Assembly (NCBI RefSeq): GCF_018991925.1
Contig: NW_024737068.1
Span: 1,697,560-1,761,559, forward strand
Direction: 5' to 3'
Length of the DNA: 64,000 nt
Source: Homarus americanus
Taxonomy: Eukaryota > Arthropoda > Malacostraca > Decapoda > Nephropidae
Position numbers and translations under genes: made by a program. This document shows, piece after piece, positions 1-11,439 of this stretch. The stretch's first letter is position 1, and each line of letters begins with the position of its first letter. The notes under the pieces were generated by a model. The model searched no databases. It was not told the origin of the DNA and worked only from the letters and a program-made list of their open reading frames with translations.

Positions 1-590
1 ATTAGAGGTATATTGACACAGGTGGGGAAGGAGGAGGAAGGTAAATGTTGGTTCTACTCACAGGGGTAGGAGAGGGAGAGTATGCGGAGGAGGAAGAAAG
101 GAAGGGGAGGTGAAGGGAGGAAGGGGGTGGGGAAAGGAAAGGAGTTGTAGTATAATCTTTGGTTCTGGGAAAAACGATCTGGGGAGTTATTATCACTTTT
201 ACCCTGAAATTTTCTCATCTCCCTCCTTCCCTCCTTCCCCTCCTTCCCTCCCCTCCTCTCCTCTCCTCTCCTCTCCTTCCTCCTTCCCTCCCTCCCTCCC
301 TTCCCTTTCCGACCTAACGCTCCCCTACCTTCCTCTCTCTCCTCTCACTCCTTCCTACCCCTCCTAATCCCTCCATCACCCCAGCCGGGAAGAGTAGGAA
401 GAACAAGGGGAGGATTAAGAAAGGAGAAAGGTGAGAGTAGGAGTGAAAGGAGGGAGGAGAATGAGAAGCAGAGGGAGATAAGGTGAAGAAAGAGAAAGAA
501 GGGAAAAGGAGAAGAGAGAGAGAGAGGGGGGTGAGACAGGTGTGTACTAATGAATTAACGTATCTTAGCTGTTCCCGGAAGGTGGACAAT
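1..590. repeat. Purine/pyrimidine-skewed low-complexity DNA
   Basis: The stretch alternates between G/A-rich tracts (about 15-135 and 385-540) and a C/T-rich tract (about 210-370) made of TCC and CCTTCC variants. Open frames here read as low-complexity serine/proline or arginine/glutamate strings and are not believable proteins. I see no gene. Confidence 0.8.
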
Positions 591-609
591 GAACCGCTCT
601 GTTGTCAAC

Positions 610-1563
610 TGTAACCATCACCACCACCCCCATCACCATCACCACCATCACCACCACCATCACCACCATCACCACCACCATCACCACCACTACCACCATC
701 ACCACCACCATCACCACCACCATCACCACCACCATCACCACCACCATCACCACCACCACCATCACCACCACCACCGTCATCACCACCATCACCACCACCA
801 CCACCACCATCACCACCACTACCACCACCCACCACTACCACCATCACCACCACCATCACCACCACCATCACCACCACCATCACCACTACCACCATCACCA
901 CCACTATCACCATCACCACCACCATCACCATCACCACCACCATCACCATGACCATCATCACCACCACCGTCATCACCACCATCACCACCACCACCACCAC
1001 CATCACCACCACTACCACCATCACCACCACTACCACCATCACCACCGTCATCAACACTATCACCACCACCACCATCACCACCATCACCACCACCATCACC
1101 ACCACTATCACCACCACTACCACCATCACCCACCACTACCATCACCACCACCATCACCACCACTACCACCATCACCACCACTACCACCATCACCACCACC
1201 ACCATCACCACCACCACCACCATCACCACCACCATCACCACCACCACCGTCATCACCACCACCACCATCATCATGATCATCATCACCACCACCATCATCA
1301 TCATCACCACCGTCATCCCACCACCACACCACCATCACCACCACAACTACCATCACCACCACCACCAACATCATCATCATCATCATCAACACCACCATCA
1401 TCATCTCCACCACCGTCATCACCACCAACCATCACCACCACCATCACCACCACCACCGTCATCACCACCACCACCATCATCATCACCACCACCATCATCA
1501 TCACCACCACCGTCATCACCACCACCACCACCTCACCACCACCATCACCACCACCACCGTCAT

Positions 1564-1595
<32 letters not shown>

Positions 1596-1782
1596 CCACC
1601 ACCATCATCATCTCCACCACCGTCATCACCACCACCACCACCACCACCACCATCCACCACTCTACTACCATCACCACCACCACCAACATCATCATCATCA
1701 TCATCCCACCACCATCATCATCTCCACCACCGTCATCACCACCACCACCACCACCACCACCATCACCACCACTACTACCATC

Positions 1783-1816
<34 letters not shown>

Positions 1817-2180
1817 CCACCACCATCACCACCACCACCGTCATCACCACCACCACCGTCATCACCACCATCACCACCACCACCACCACCATCACCACCA
1901 CCGTCATCACCACCGTCCCCACCACCACCACCACCACCATCACCACCACTACTACCATCACCACCACCACCACCATCATCTCATCATCATCATCACCACC
2001 ACCACCATCATCACCTACCACCGTCATCACCACCATCACACCACCACCACCACACCATCACCACCACCGTCATCACCACCACCACCATCACCACCCCACC
2101 ACCACCACCATCACCACCACTACTACCATCACCACCACCACCACCATCATCATCACCACCATCATTATTATACCTATCAT
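610..2180. repeat. CAC/CAT trinucleotide minisatellite
   Basis: About 1.57 kb of almost uninterrupted CAC and CAT triplets, locally ordered into 9-12-bp units such as CACCACCAT, with CGTCAT and CATCATCAT interruptions later in the array. Because the period is a multiple of three, every frame stays open and gives polyhistidine, polythreonine or proline/serine strings on plus and valine/methionine/glycine strings on minus. These are by-products of the repeat. Confidence 0.93.
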
Positions 2181-2324
2181 CCTCATCTGGGTGTATCTGT
2201 GAGTCACAGGGGTGTGTGTGTGTGTGTCCTGAAGAATATGTATGCTTCTGTGTTTTACCATACTAAGGCTGTTGGGAGGTGCTCAATAAACTAACATCCT
2301 CGCTGAGCATATCTTAAAATGTTT

Positions 2325-2781
<457 letters not shown>

Positions 2782-2947
2782 TATCTTATATATGTCTGCC
2801 TTTCTGTCTGTTTCTTTATCTATCTGTCTTTCTATCTGTTGGTCTGTTGTGTCTGTCTATCTATCAATATATTTATTTCTATCTATCCATTTATCTATCT
2901 ATCTAAACTAAATTTGTCAACATTTTTATACTAGCCGATGTCATTAC

Positions 2948-2949
<2 letters not shown>

Positions 2950-2980
<31 letters not shown>
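2950..2980. repeat. CA microsatellite
   Basis: Short (CA)n run. The flanking 2981-3080 has no recognisable gene. Confidence 0.9.
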
Positions 2981-2983
<3 letters not shown>

Positions 2984-3089
2984 CCTGAACCCTCCTCCCC
3001 ACCGGAATATCAACAAGTTCACGCCAGAAGTTACTATTTCATTTAGGCAAAAAATGGAACCAGTGTTAAACAGAGGTGAACAGTGGTGA

Positions 3090-3895
3090 ACAGTGCTTAA
3101 GTCAGTGAGAACAACTCAACAGTAACAGTGTACCCAAGTTGACCTTTCACACAGTGAGGTCCCAGGTACCCAGTGATAACGGCCTGTGAGACCCAACAAC
3201 AACCAGCGATGTGTTAATCCGTCTACGATAGAAGGCCTGGAACCACACCTCACTCATATCACCATCTGTGAGGGAATTACTACACCACGTGAGGCCCTCA
3301 TAACACCATGTATGAGTTACTACCGTGAGCCCTCATAACACCATCTGTGAGGAACTACTGTGAGGCCCTCATAACACCATATGTGAAGGATTACTACACC
3401 ACGTGAGGCCTCTCATAACACCATCTGTGAGGAATTACTACACCACGTGAGGCCCCTCATAACACCATCTGTGAGGAATACTACACCACGTGAGGCCCTC
3501 ACATAACACCATCTGTGAGGAATTACTTCAACATTGAGGCCCCTCATAACACCATCTGTGAGGTAATAACTACACCACGTGAGCCCTCATAATACCATCT
3601 GTGAGGAATTACTACACCACGTGAGGCCCTCATAACACCATCTGTGAGAGTTACTACACCACGTGAGGCCCTCTAACACCATCTGGGAGGAGTTACTACA
3701 CTACGTGTTTGCTGTTCAACACCTACAATAATCTGTATGTTCACTGTATGTTCCTTCACCTTTCTCTAATGAAGGCTTTTGTTAAACCACCAATGTATGT
3801 AATAAGTCATTTATGTCCAATGTATATTTTCAGCCTTCGGGCTGCAGAACTTTTTCAATAAACCGTCAATTATTATTATTATTATTATTATTACA
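3090..3895 (+). mobile_element. 3' end of a non-LTR retrotransposon with internal minisatellite (tail family A)
   Basis: The right end carries a CAATAAACCGT polyadenylation-type motif followed directly by (ATT)n, the layout of a non-LTR element's 3' terminus. The same sequence occurs inverted at 39846-40475, including the region upstream of the minisatellite, so this is a dispersed element and not a local gene. No reverse transcriptase frame remains. The minisatellite between about 3255 and 3710 belongs to the element because it is shared by both copies. Confidence 0.75.
3255..3710. repeat. Minisatellite of about 43-45 bp inside a LINE 3' region
   Basis: About ten degenerate units built on CTCATAACACCATCTGTGAG followed by GAATTACTACACCACGTGAG. 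Small indels shift the period between units. The reverse-complement array at about 40085-40345 has five or six more regular units. There are no unique spacers, so it is not CRISPR-like. Confidence 0.88.
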
Positions 3896-3999
3896 CACAC
3901 ACACACACACACAGACTTGTAATCGACCAGTGTATTCAAGACCAGTTAATCTTACTTTTTACACTGTCCCTTTGTTGAAATTCCCTGTGGTATAACCTT

Positions 4000-4139
4000 C
4001 TCCCCACCTAGTTATTATATATCATATTTGTATCTTGTACTTGTATATTATTTGTCAATCAAGAGACCCTTTCCCCAATTATATAACTGTATATTTCTCA
4101 GCCTCCCGGCTGCCATGCTCTTTCAATAAACCGTTAATG

Positions 4140-4235
<96 letters not shown>

Positions 4236-4236
4236 T
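4000..4236 (+). mobile_element. 3' tail of a non-LTR retrotransposon (tail family B)
   Basis: It shares with 9725-9885, 22858-22927 and inverted 40677-40810 a tail that includes a stretch near TTGTCAATCAAGAGACC, then a TTTCAATAAACCGT motif, then (ATT)n. Here the ATT array is long, about 4138-4235. Only untranslated tail is present. The CA run at 3892-3912 separates it from the family A tail just upstream. Confidence 0.75.
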
Positions 4237-4562
4237 TATTTACACACAGAACAGACGTCAGGAACATAGTCGACGCTAGCGCCCCACCGTTGAATAATGT
4301 AAAAAGACGTTTGTGAAATCGGCCTCGTGAGTCGTGAATTACGGCGTTAATGAAGAGCTATAACAACGTCTTATACATTATTCATCTGTTGTTGGAACTT
4401 GTAGTCCATTGAAGGAAAAATTATTGTGTGTCTGTGTGTGTTGTTATCTCCCGGCAGGGTTGAAAAAAACTGTAGTTAAAGCTGGTGTTCTGGTACATAT
4501 ATATATTTTTTATAATTAAATTTACAACGGTGGAAATTACTTTATCTTAGCATCTGTATTAC
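4237..4562. other. No gene recognised
   Basis: Unique-looking AT-rich sequence between two retroelement relics. I see no convincing ORF, RNA gene or inverted repeat. Confidence 0.6.
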
Positions 4563-4699
4563 TTTTATCCTCTTCGCCACTGATCGGCTTGTTAGCCGCT
4601 TGGGCGATCGGTCACGTCTCTTTTCATTTATATTCTTCTGCAAAAGATCGGCTCGCTAGCCGCCCGGGCGATCGGTCACGTCTCTGTCACGCACTGTTG

Positions 4700-6516
4700 G
4701 CAAATACTGGGCATACACCGGCTCCTGAATGTACCTGAACCCGCTCCAGTGTTGGTCAAGTCTTCTCTTGAAAAGAGCTCACCTCGGTGCCGTCACAACC
4801 TCTCTGGTAGTGATTGTTCCAGAGTTTACAACCCTCACTCCAGTTTGCCCTCACGGTTTTCTGGACTTGCAGCTTCTTCAATCTTGAGCTGCTTGATTGC
4901 CAATAGAGCGTCCTCCAGCTCAAGTAAGGACACTCAACTAGTGCCCCCTGAGATGCTTATACACCTCAACTAGGTCCCCCTTGCCGTCTGTGGTATAAGC
5001 TAGAGCAAGTTCAGGCGCTCCAATCTCTCAGGGTAGCTGAGGGTGCCGAAGTGCAGGCACCAGTTTGGTAACCCCTCGCTTCGTTTATTTTTCAACCAAC
5101 TGACAGTCCCTAGCATATCTCGGGGACCAGATGGGGTGACAGTACTCCAGATGGGGAAGCACTTCCATCCTGAAAGATCATCCCGAGGACGGACCGGACC
5201 GGACCGTCTGGAATATCTGGTGACCTTCTTATAAGATTTAATAATTTATTTGCCTGATTTGCCTTCTTCTCACAATGGCCGAGAACTTCCAGCTCATTGT
5301 CAAAATACACACCTGGGTCCTTCTCACACACAGTCTCAACTGGTGCATTTTCTTCATCCCGATTTGGGACAACCTGATACACCTCCTTACCGTTGGTACA
5401 CTTAGGTGCATCCTCTTTTTACTTCGTGACATTGAATCTCTGCAACCATTTTCTTCGATATTCCTGGAGCCCACAGGGTCCTTCTGCAGCTCTTCACGAT
5501 TTGCTTGGTTCTTAATTTTCCCGAAGCCAACACACTTGGCATCATCGACAGCTTGTATACTCGGAGGAGTCTTTAACGTCAGGCATGTCATTTATGAAAC
5601 AAACAAACAGCGGGCCAATACACTGCCTGTGGTGCCACTTGTTACGGTACAGATGACGATTTCGTGCCATTAATCACCACACCACTGCTTGCGGTCCATG
5701 TAGAAAGTCTTCTATCCACGCTGGGACATTTCCCCGAATTCCGTACCCTTCAGTTTGATTTTCTAGCCTTTCGTGGGGTACACTGTCTGGCAAAATCTAG
5801 GTAAATGTGTCAATGTACCACCCCGTTCTAGAATATAGATTGATAATATCCCAATACCTTGAGCAATTGTGTTAAACCTGCAAAACTTCGGCATAAAACC
5901 GTGTGGCAATCTTTTACAAGGGTTACCGTAGTAGATGTTCCATCGCGGCATCTCTGATAATACTCTCAGGAGTACTTTACATATTATGCTGGACAGGCTC
6001 ACCGGTCTATATAGTTGTTCGTGGGTGACTATCGCCCTTCTTGAAAATAGAGGACTCTTTATAAGCCACTTTCATTCTGCTGGGGACCATTTGTTCATCC
6101 AGGCATTTGCTGAACCATATAGAAGATCTTGAGGGGCTCTGCAAGCTCGTTTGCACAGCTCTCTTAGCAGCACTCGGATGCACCATGTCAGGTCCCCGGG
6201 ACTCTTATGGACCTTTAGCCTGGACAGTTTATTTCCTAATACCTGCACCCTCTTCTGTGAACACAATGTGGGTCAGTGCTGTGTCGAACCGTCTGTCCTC
6301 AAACGCAGGAAGGTTAGTTGCATCCTCTCTTGTGAACACTGAGGGGAAAAAGCTGTTCAATGCCTCGGCTTTATCCTGGTCAGAATCTGCATAACTACCA
6401 TCTTCAAGCCTCAGGTCTGAACTCCTACTCGCGTTTTTCAATTTCGACTTTGCATAGCAGTAAAACGCGCCTTTAGGTTTGACAGGCCTCGCGTACAACC
6501 AGCCTCTGGAACTCAT
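4700..6516 (-). pseudogene. LINE reverse transcriptase, fragmented
   Basis: Short minus-strand frames in changing registers carry pieces of the reverse transcriptase that is better preserved at 50389-51738. They include the N-terminal segment ending TALTHIVFTEEG (6516-6229), fragments around 5763-6266, and the post-catalytic segment at about 5110-5591 with VCEKDPGV and a LLNLIRRS-type motif. Many stops and frameshifts make it non-functional. Confidence 0.75.
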
Positions 6517-6517
6517 T

Positions 6518-8002
6518 TCAGCCTCTACACTCTATCTTTGCTTGGTTTCTGGCTCTTGCATACATTATCCTGTCTTGCTCATCGTTTGACCCAACCTGTC
6601 TCTTGGAGCTAGGTTTCTTCTTAATTTTGTCGACCGCCGCATGGTTCATGTGTAGGAATCCCCTCGTATTCTTAGAAGCACTGGGTTTGGTCTTGGGTAT
6701 ATATTTATCGATCAAATGGGTCATTTTACTAGTTATTATATTCAGCGTAGTGTCTGCGTTCTTGTACCTTAATAAGTCAGGCCAGTTGATACCCCTCATC
6801 TCTTCCCTCATCCCATTGTAATTTCCCTTGTAATATTTGCACCTTGGCCTGGCCTTATCTTGAACTAGGTAACAGTTAAATCTGAATGACAACACTGTAT
6901 GGTGACTGGTGCCAACTGGGGCAAGGTGTTCCAGTTTGGCCACCATACCCTCCTCGTTTGTTATGATGAGGTCAAGTGGCTTGGGTGTTTGCTCCTCTCT
7001 GTAATGTGTCGGGTCTCTCACATGTTGGAACAGAAAATTATCTCTCAGAGTTTCTACAAAAAGAGTAGCAGGGTTATTCAAGTCATTCGGGGTGGACTCG
7101 TTTCTCCAGTCGATGTCGCCATAGTTAAAGTCCCCCATGATAAGGAGGTGGCTAGGGTTGAGCATCGCCGCATTGTTTATTAAGGTTCTTAAGTTCCTTT
7201 GATTTAGTGGGCCACAGTTTGGGGATCTGTAGATACACCCGACGATAAGTAAGTCCCCTCCCTTTAATTTAATTTTACACCACTTGGACTCTTCAAAAAC
7301 ATCCTCTCCCTGTACCCTCGCCTGGCTGGCTCTAAGGTCTTGCCTAGCGTAGATAACCACACCCCTCCTGCAGGATTCTTGAGTTAGGTTCGTAAATGAG
7401 TCATATCCAGCAATACTGAACTCACATTCCTCTGGGTCGATTCTCCTGTTCTTGTACAACAGTTCTACAACTCCTACAATATCTGGTTGGTGTACTCTTA
7501 GTAGTGTTTCAAACTCCTCCCTCTTATCAAGGAACGTGTCGGTATTAGTGTACATGACATTCAAGCCAGAATTTGTTCTCGGTAACGTCTCTGCTCTTAG
7601 TAATAAACCCGCTCCACCCACATTCTCAGAAGCTGCAGCATTTGCTAAGTACACTGTATTTTGCAGGGTGTGGTTAGAAATGTCATTGTTTACACGGCGC
7701 TCGTTCCCTCCTGTCCGGTAGGCTGAGCTGGTGCCGCCTCCCGGGTGGGGGGTTGAGTGGGTGGAGGGTGCACTGCTGCCCCCTGGCCCTGTGTCGGCAC
7801 ACTTGTTTCCACTACCCTCCCCCTGAGTATAACCCATGTACACCTGTCCCCGTTCCTCCTCGACTCCTCCCTCTTCTGCTTCAAGTCCTGCAGGAGCTTC
7901 TTGTGCTGTTCCCTCTGCATTACCGTGCGGTCTGGGTGAATAAATACATCCCGAAATGCCTCGCTCCTTGCTAAGTTTTTTGCCTGCCGAATAACTTGCC
8001 AT
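6518..8002 (-). CDS. LINE ORF2 fragment: APE-type endonuclease domain
   Basis: A 494-codon minus-strand frame. About the first 145 residues are low complexity and partly an alternative reading of ORF1. From LNVMYTNTDTF onward it is an exonuclease-endonuclease-phosphatase fold: the asparagine/aspartate of YTNTD, the glutamate of VGVVE, CIYRSPNC, the GDFNYGDIDW motif and the terminal SHHTVLSF histidine pair are all visible. Such an enzyme nicks target DNA for target-primed reverse transcription. The frame stops at 6518, just before the reverse transcriptase, which continues in another register. The copy at 49541-50392 matches its second half closely. Confidence 0.82.
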   Translation of the reverse strand: MASYSAGKKLSKERGISGCIYSPRPHGNAEGTAQEAPAGLEAEEGGVEEERGQVYMGYTQGEGSGNKCADTGPGGSSAPSTHSTPHPGGGTSSAYRTGGNERRVNNDISNHTLQNTVYLANAAASENVGGAGLLLRAETLPRTNSGLNVMYTNTDTFLDKREEFETLLRVHQPDIVGVVELLYKNRRIDPEECEFSIAGYDSFTNLTQESCRRGVVIYARQDLRASQARVQGEDVFEESKWCKIKLKGGDLLIVGCIYRSPNCGPLNQRNLRTLINNAAMLNPSHLLIMGDFNYGDIDWRNESTPNDLNNPATLFVETLRDNFLFQHVRDPTHYREEQTPKPLDLIITNEEGMVAKLEHLAPVGTSHHTVLSFRFNCYLVQDKARPRCKYYKGNYNGMREEMRGINWPDLLRYKNADTTLNIITSKMTHLIDKYIPKTKPSASKNTRGFLHMNHAAVDKIKKKPSSKRQVGSNDEQDRIMYARARNQAKIECRG

Positions 8003-8115
8003 TTCTCCTCCTCACTCCCTAGTGTGATCCTGAGGGGGCGAGGCTTAGCCCCTGCTTTTGTCCCAGCCTCCTCACATCCTGAGGGGTTGCTGGAATCTTC
8101 AGAACCTCTGTGCAA
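7690..8115 (-). pseudogene. LINE ORF1 protein, C-terminal part
   Basis: A 141-codon minus-strand frame containing RPLRITLGSEEEKWQVIR and a following helix with DRTVMQREQHKKLL, the pattern of the C-terminal nucleic-acid-binding domain of LINE ORF1 proteins. It overlaps the preceding ORF1 frame in another register, so a frameshift near 8060 separates them. The tail is rich in proline, threonine and glutamine. It overlaps the start of the endonuclease-bearing frame. Confidence 0.6.
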
Positions 8116-8673
8116 ATATTTTGAAACAGCACCTTATCGTGTGTTTCCTTACTCACAGTTCCCTCCGCCTGGCTCTCTCTAACTCCAAAAACTATTACAT
8201 TGTTCCTGCGCTGGAGCCGTTCCTGGTGTTCCTCCTCTCCCCTAACAGTAGGTCCGTTAATTTTCATTTCTTCGACACACTTCTTCAAAGTCCCAATCTG
8301 CTGTAGAACCTGTACTGATTCTGCATTACTCCCCACCCCCCCTTCCCCGTGGCCCTCCTAATACGTCAGCATAACTCCTCTTAGCAACCACCTCCATTCT
8401 ATCAGCTACTTCCTCAGTCTTAGCAAGGATCTCTTTCCCAACTTGCTCCAGTTTGTCAACCAGCAGGGCTCCTGCTTCATCTATTTTCGTCCCTAGAGAA
8501 CTCGTTCCCTTATGGCTTGCAATCGCTTCATTCACCTTGACTATGCAGCCAGAGCAATACCAGCAACAGCCATCATGCTTTACGGCAGTTAGTAACTTCC
8601 TAAACGTTGCATTAGTCAGGCCTGTATCCTCCATATCCGACGTCTCCCTGCAGTAATCACATATCAAACTCAT
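8019..8673 (-). pseudogene. LINE ORF1 protein, N-terminal part (frameshifted)
   Basis: Two overlapping minus-strand frames (8673-8326 and 8336-8019) encode the start of ORF1. The first has a cysteine/histidine cluster (CDYC, then HDGCCWYCSGC) resembling the PHD-like fingers at the start of some arthropod LINE ORF1 proteins, then an amphipathic alpha-helical stretch. The second contains RRNNVIVFGV, typical of the RRM-like part of ORF1 proteins. The role would be binding element RNA. The frame break lies near 8330, next to a run of C residues on plus, so sequencing error is possible. Confidence 0.6.
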
Positions 8674-8690
8674 GGTTGTTGTTGTTGTGG

Positions 8691-9240
8691 GGGGGGGGGG
8701 TGCAGACTGTGTATAGATCTACACTTATGTAATCACTGTCCAATTTCTGCCGCTCTACATCGAAGGCCCGAATGCCGAACATGCTTTGTTACAGAGACGC
8801 AACACGACCCGCCCGCCCGTGAAAATACATTGGAGAATTTTGATGGCAGCCATCTTGTTGTGGTTGAGTCTTCCGCCGCCAGATGGCTTTTATTGTTTAT
8901 GGTCTCGTTCTGTTGTTATTGTTTTGAGTGATATGATTTGTTTACATCTAATACATCTAATCACAATCTAATTTAATCCAACTTAACCAAAATTAATCTA
9001 AGTAGACCTCACGAGAGAGACCAGGTCCTTCATTCTTGGTAAGGGGGAGAAAACCTTTTTAATTAAGCTTTTCTCAAAATATATATTATCTTTGTTTATC
9101 AGTGAGACATGTGGAAAAACTCTGTAGCGACTGTGGTCACATCAGATTTTCCCCGAAGAGTCTATCTATGAGGCAGATTTCGCGGATTTACTATCACGTG
9201 ATTTTTTTTAATCTGGTGTGTTGAGGCTACTGGTACACAC
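8691..9240. other. LINE 5' flank and unannotated DNA
   Basis: Immediately after the ORF1 start there is a G homopolymer (about 8688-8700) and then sequence that may include the LINE 5' untranslated region. I see no protein gene. A short CA run is at 9235-9250. Confidence 0.5.
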
Positions 9241-9250
9241 ACACACACAC

Positions 9251-9885
9251 TAAGCTCCTCGGCGTCACTATAGATAACAAACTAAATTGGAAAACACACG
9301 TCAATACAGTCGTTAAATCCTCCAGTTTTCGTCTCCACCTCCTCCGCCGACTGAAGTCCCTCGGAGTTCCTGCGCCCGAGCTCCTTAGTGTTTACTCAAC
9401 ATTCATACTTCCCAAGCTCACCTATGCCTACCTTGCCTCGTCCTCCTCCCTAAATGCAAATTTTTCTCTCCCCTCCTAACCCACATCACCATGACCTCAA
9501 CTGCAACTCTGGTGAGAAGCTTCTGCACCATCCTCATCGCAGGCTCCTACTTCCACTCGAGATCCCTCGACCGAGAATTGCTGTTCACTACAACCGCATC
9601 AAGCCCATACCAGCACTAACTGATCGCTATAAGAGCAGTCCAGTCTCAACCATTGTAAAAATGATCAACAACTCGTCAACACTATATGTTGAAAAGCCGT
9701 GTTGTTTAACCTTCTCCCCACGGGGCCCCACCTAGTTATTATATATCATATTTGTATCACTTATGTTACTTGTATATTATTTGTCAATCAAGAGACCAAT
9801 TCTCCAATTATGTAACTGTATATTTTCAGCCTTCTGTCTGCCATGTTCTTTCAATAAACCGTTTATTATTATTATTATTTATTAC
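9251..9885 (+). pseudogene. Jockey-like LINE, reverse transcriptase C terminus and 3' tail (tail family B)
   Basis: Translation from 9251 reads KLLGVTIDNKLNWKTHV and, further on, LRRLKSLGVPAPELL and FILPKLTYAYLASSSSLN, the conserved segment after the catalytic domain of Jockey-type reverse transcriptases. The frame then breaks and resumes as a C-terminal arginine/proline segment before an untranslated tail ending CAATAAACCGT plus (ATT)n at about 9860-9880. The same protein segment is better preserved at 59821-60440 and is also at 40840-41215. It is strongly 5' truncated. Confidence 0.82.
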
Positions 9886-10441
9886 ACACTGTATTAGTAG
9901 TAATAGTAGTAATAATAGCAGTAGTGGTAGTATTAGTAGTAGAGAAACAGACAGACAACCACTAATAATACCCGTAACTTATATATAAACCACATAACCA
10001 GATTGTTGACATTGTATTAAATAAATATCTTATTTCTCGTATAGTTACACCAGCAATAAGAGATCGTAGAAAACGTGACCCGCGAGAGGGCTAACTGAAG
10101 GTTTTACTCGCTGCCCCGCCTTGCCCCGATCCTCACCTCGACCTAACGTAGTTCTGTACTTACGCTTTGTTAGATATTATTCCCAATGATGGATTTAGAT
10201 ATATAGGTAGAAAGGTAAAGTGGACAGACAGCCAGACATATAATGAGAGATAGAGAGAGAGAGAGAGTGGGTGGGAGGACGTTAAATTCACTAAGATAAT
10301 TATGTAGTTAAATACAAGTGATCGTAGGCCCTTCGTGCCCAAGTCCGTGGTACAGTTTACTGAGGCGTGAAAGTTCGAACATTCGTGCTTGGCTAGCGCG
10401 CAACCGCCGTCCGGCTGACAGCGTACAGCGACATCGTTTTC
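9886..10441. other. Mostly unannotated DNA with short AGT repeat
   Basis: A degenerate AGT/AAT run lies at 9893-9945. The last 100 bases carry GACAGCGTACAGCGACATC, repeated at about 16262-16280, which marks a dispersed repeat next to the 21-bp array. No gene is recognisable. Confidence 0.5.
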
Positions 10442-11075
10442 CAGATGGTCGTGATTGTTATAATCATGGTCGTGATTGTTATAATCATGGTCGTGGTTGT
10501 TATAATCATGGTCGTTGTTGTTATAATCATGGTCGTGATTGTTATAATCATGGTCGTGGTTGTTATAATCATGGTCGTGATTGTTATAATCATGGTCGTG
10601 GTTGTTATAATCATGGTCGTGGATGTTATAATCATGGTCGTGGTTATTATAATCATGGTCGTATAATCATGAGGTCGTGGTTATTTATAATCATGGTCGT
10701 GGTTGTTATAATCATGGTCGTGGTTATAATCATGGTCGTGGTTGTATAATCATGGTCGTGGTTGTTATAATCATGGTCGTGGTTGTTATAATCATGGTCG
10801 TGGTTGTTATAATCATAGTCGTGGTTGTTATAATATGGTCGTGGCTGTTATAATCATGGTCGTGATTGTTATAATCATGGTCGTGGTTATTATAATCATG
10901 GTCGTGGTTGTTATAATCATGGTCGTGGTTGTTACAATCATGGTCGTGGTTGTTATAATCATGGTCGTGGTTGTTATAATCATGGTTGTGGTTGTTATAA
11001 TCATGGTCGTGGTTGTTATGATCATGGTCGTGGTTGTTATAATCATGGTCGTGGTTGTTATAATCAGAGTCGTGG
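10442..11075. repeat. 21-bp minisatellite, array 1
   Basis: About 30 head-to-tail copies of a 21-bp unit, GGTCGTGGTTGTTATAATCA plus T, with substitutions mainly at the GTGG/GTGA/GTTG position and a few partial units (about 10660-10740). Since 21 is a multiple of three, all frames stay open as NHGRGCY or MVVVVII strings. The same unit makes a second array at 13395-14073 in the same orientation. Confidence 0.95.
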
Positions 11076-11439
11076 TGTGACTGGCCGAGTTCTTCTCATT
11101 TTATAATTTACCATCCAGATATTCTTTTCTGTTATTATTCTTCAATTCTTTATTTATAAATATACTTTCTATTCTTATACAAGTAATTCTCTTCTCAGTT
11201 ATGTATGTTCTCTATATTAAACTTTCATGGTGTATTTATTTAATAATTTCTATGCTGTGTCGTTAGTTCCACAATGTACATACCTGTCTTATCTTTCTTT
11301 TCTTGTACTTTCCAAGTCTTTCATTTTCTTCATATATATTATATTTACTCAGTTTCAACGTTCTTACCTTTCTGAAGTATACTCTGTTTTCCGTCTATTC
11401 TTATACATGGGTTAGTCTGGGGAACCATGTTATTCTTAG
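11076..11439. other. AT-rich spacer, no gene recognised
   Basis: AT-rich sequence without a convincing ORF or repeat structure. Confidence 0.5.

Larger units (their letters stand above)
4565..8690 (-). mobile_element. CR1/Jockey-superfamily LINE, long decayed copy
   Basis: Read on the minus strand this contains, in order, an ORF1-type protein, an endonuclease and a degraded reverse transcriptase, then a 3' end with two copies of a CGTGACCGATCGCCC-type sequence around 4580-4690. The same family recurs at 26330-26640, 45895-48268, 49541-51830, 53617-54470 and 59130-59510. This is the most complete copy, but ORF1 and the reverse transcriptase are split by frameshifts, so it looks immobile by itself. 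A C-rich tract (minus-strand reading) and CAA repeats precede the ORF1 start. Confidence 0.88.

Noticed and set aside
589..2294. Long open frames rich in histidine, threonine or valine, up to 448 codons
   Set aside because: They follow from a CAC/CAT triplet repeat; several frames on both strands are open at once and none has non-repeat domain sequence.
3255..3710. Regular repeats that superficially resemble a CRISPR array
   Set aside because: Units are contiguous and degenerate without unique spacers, and the DNA is eukaryotic.
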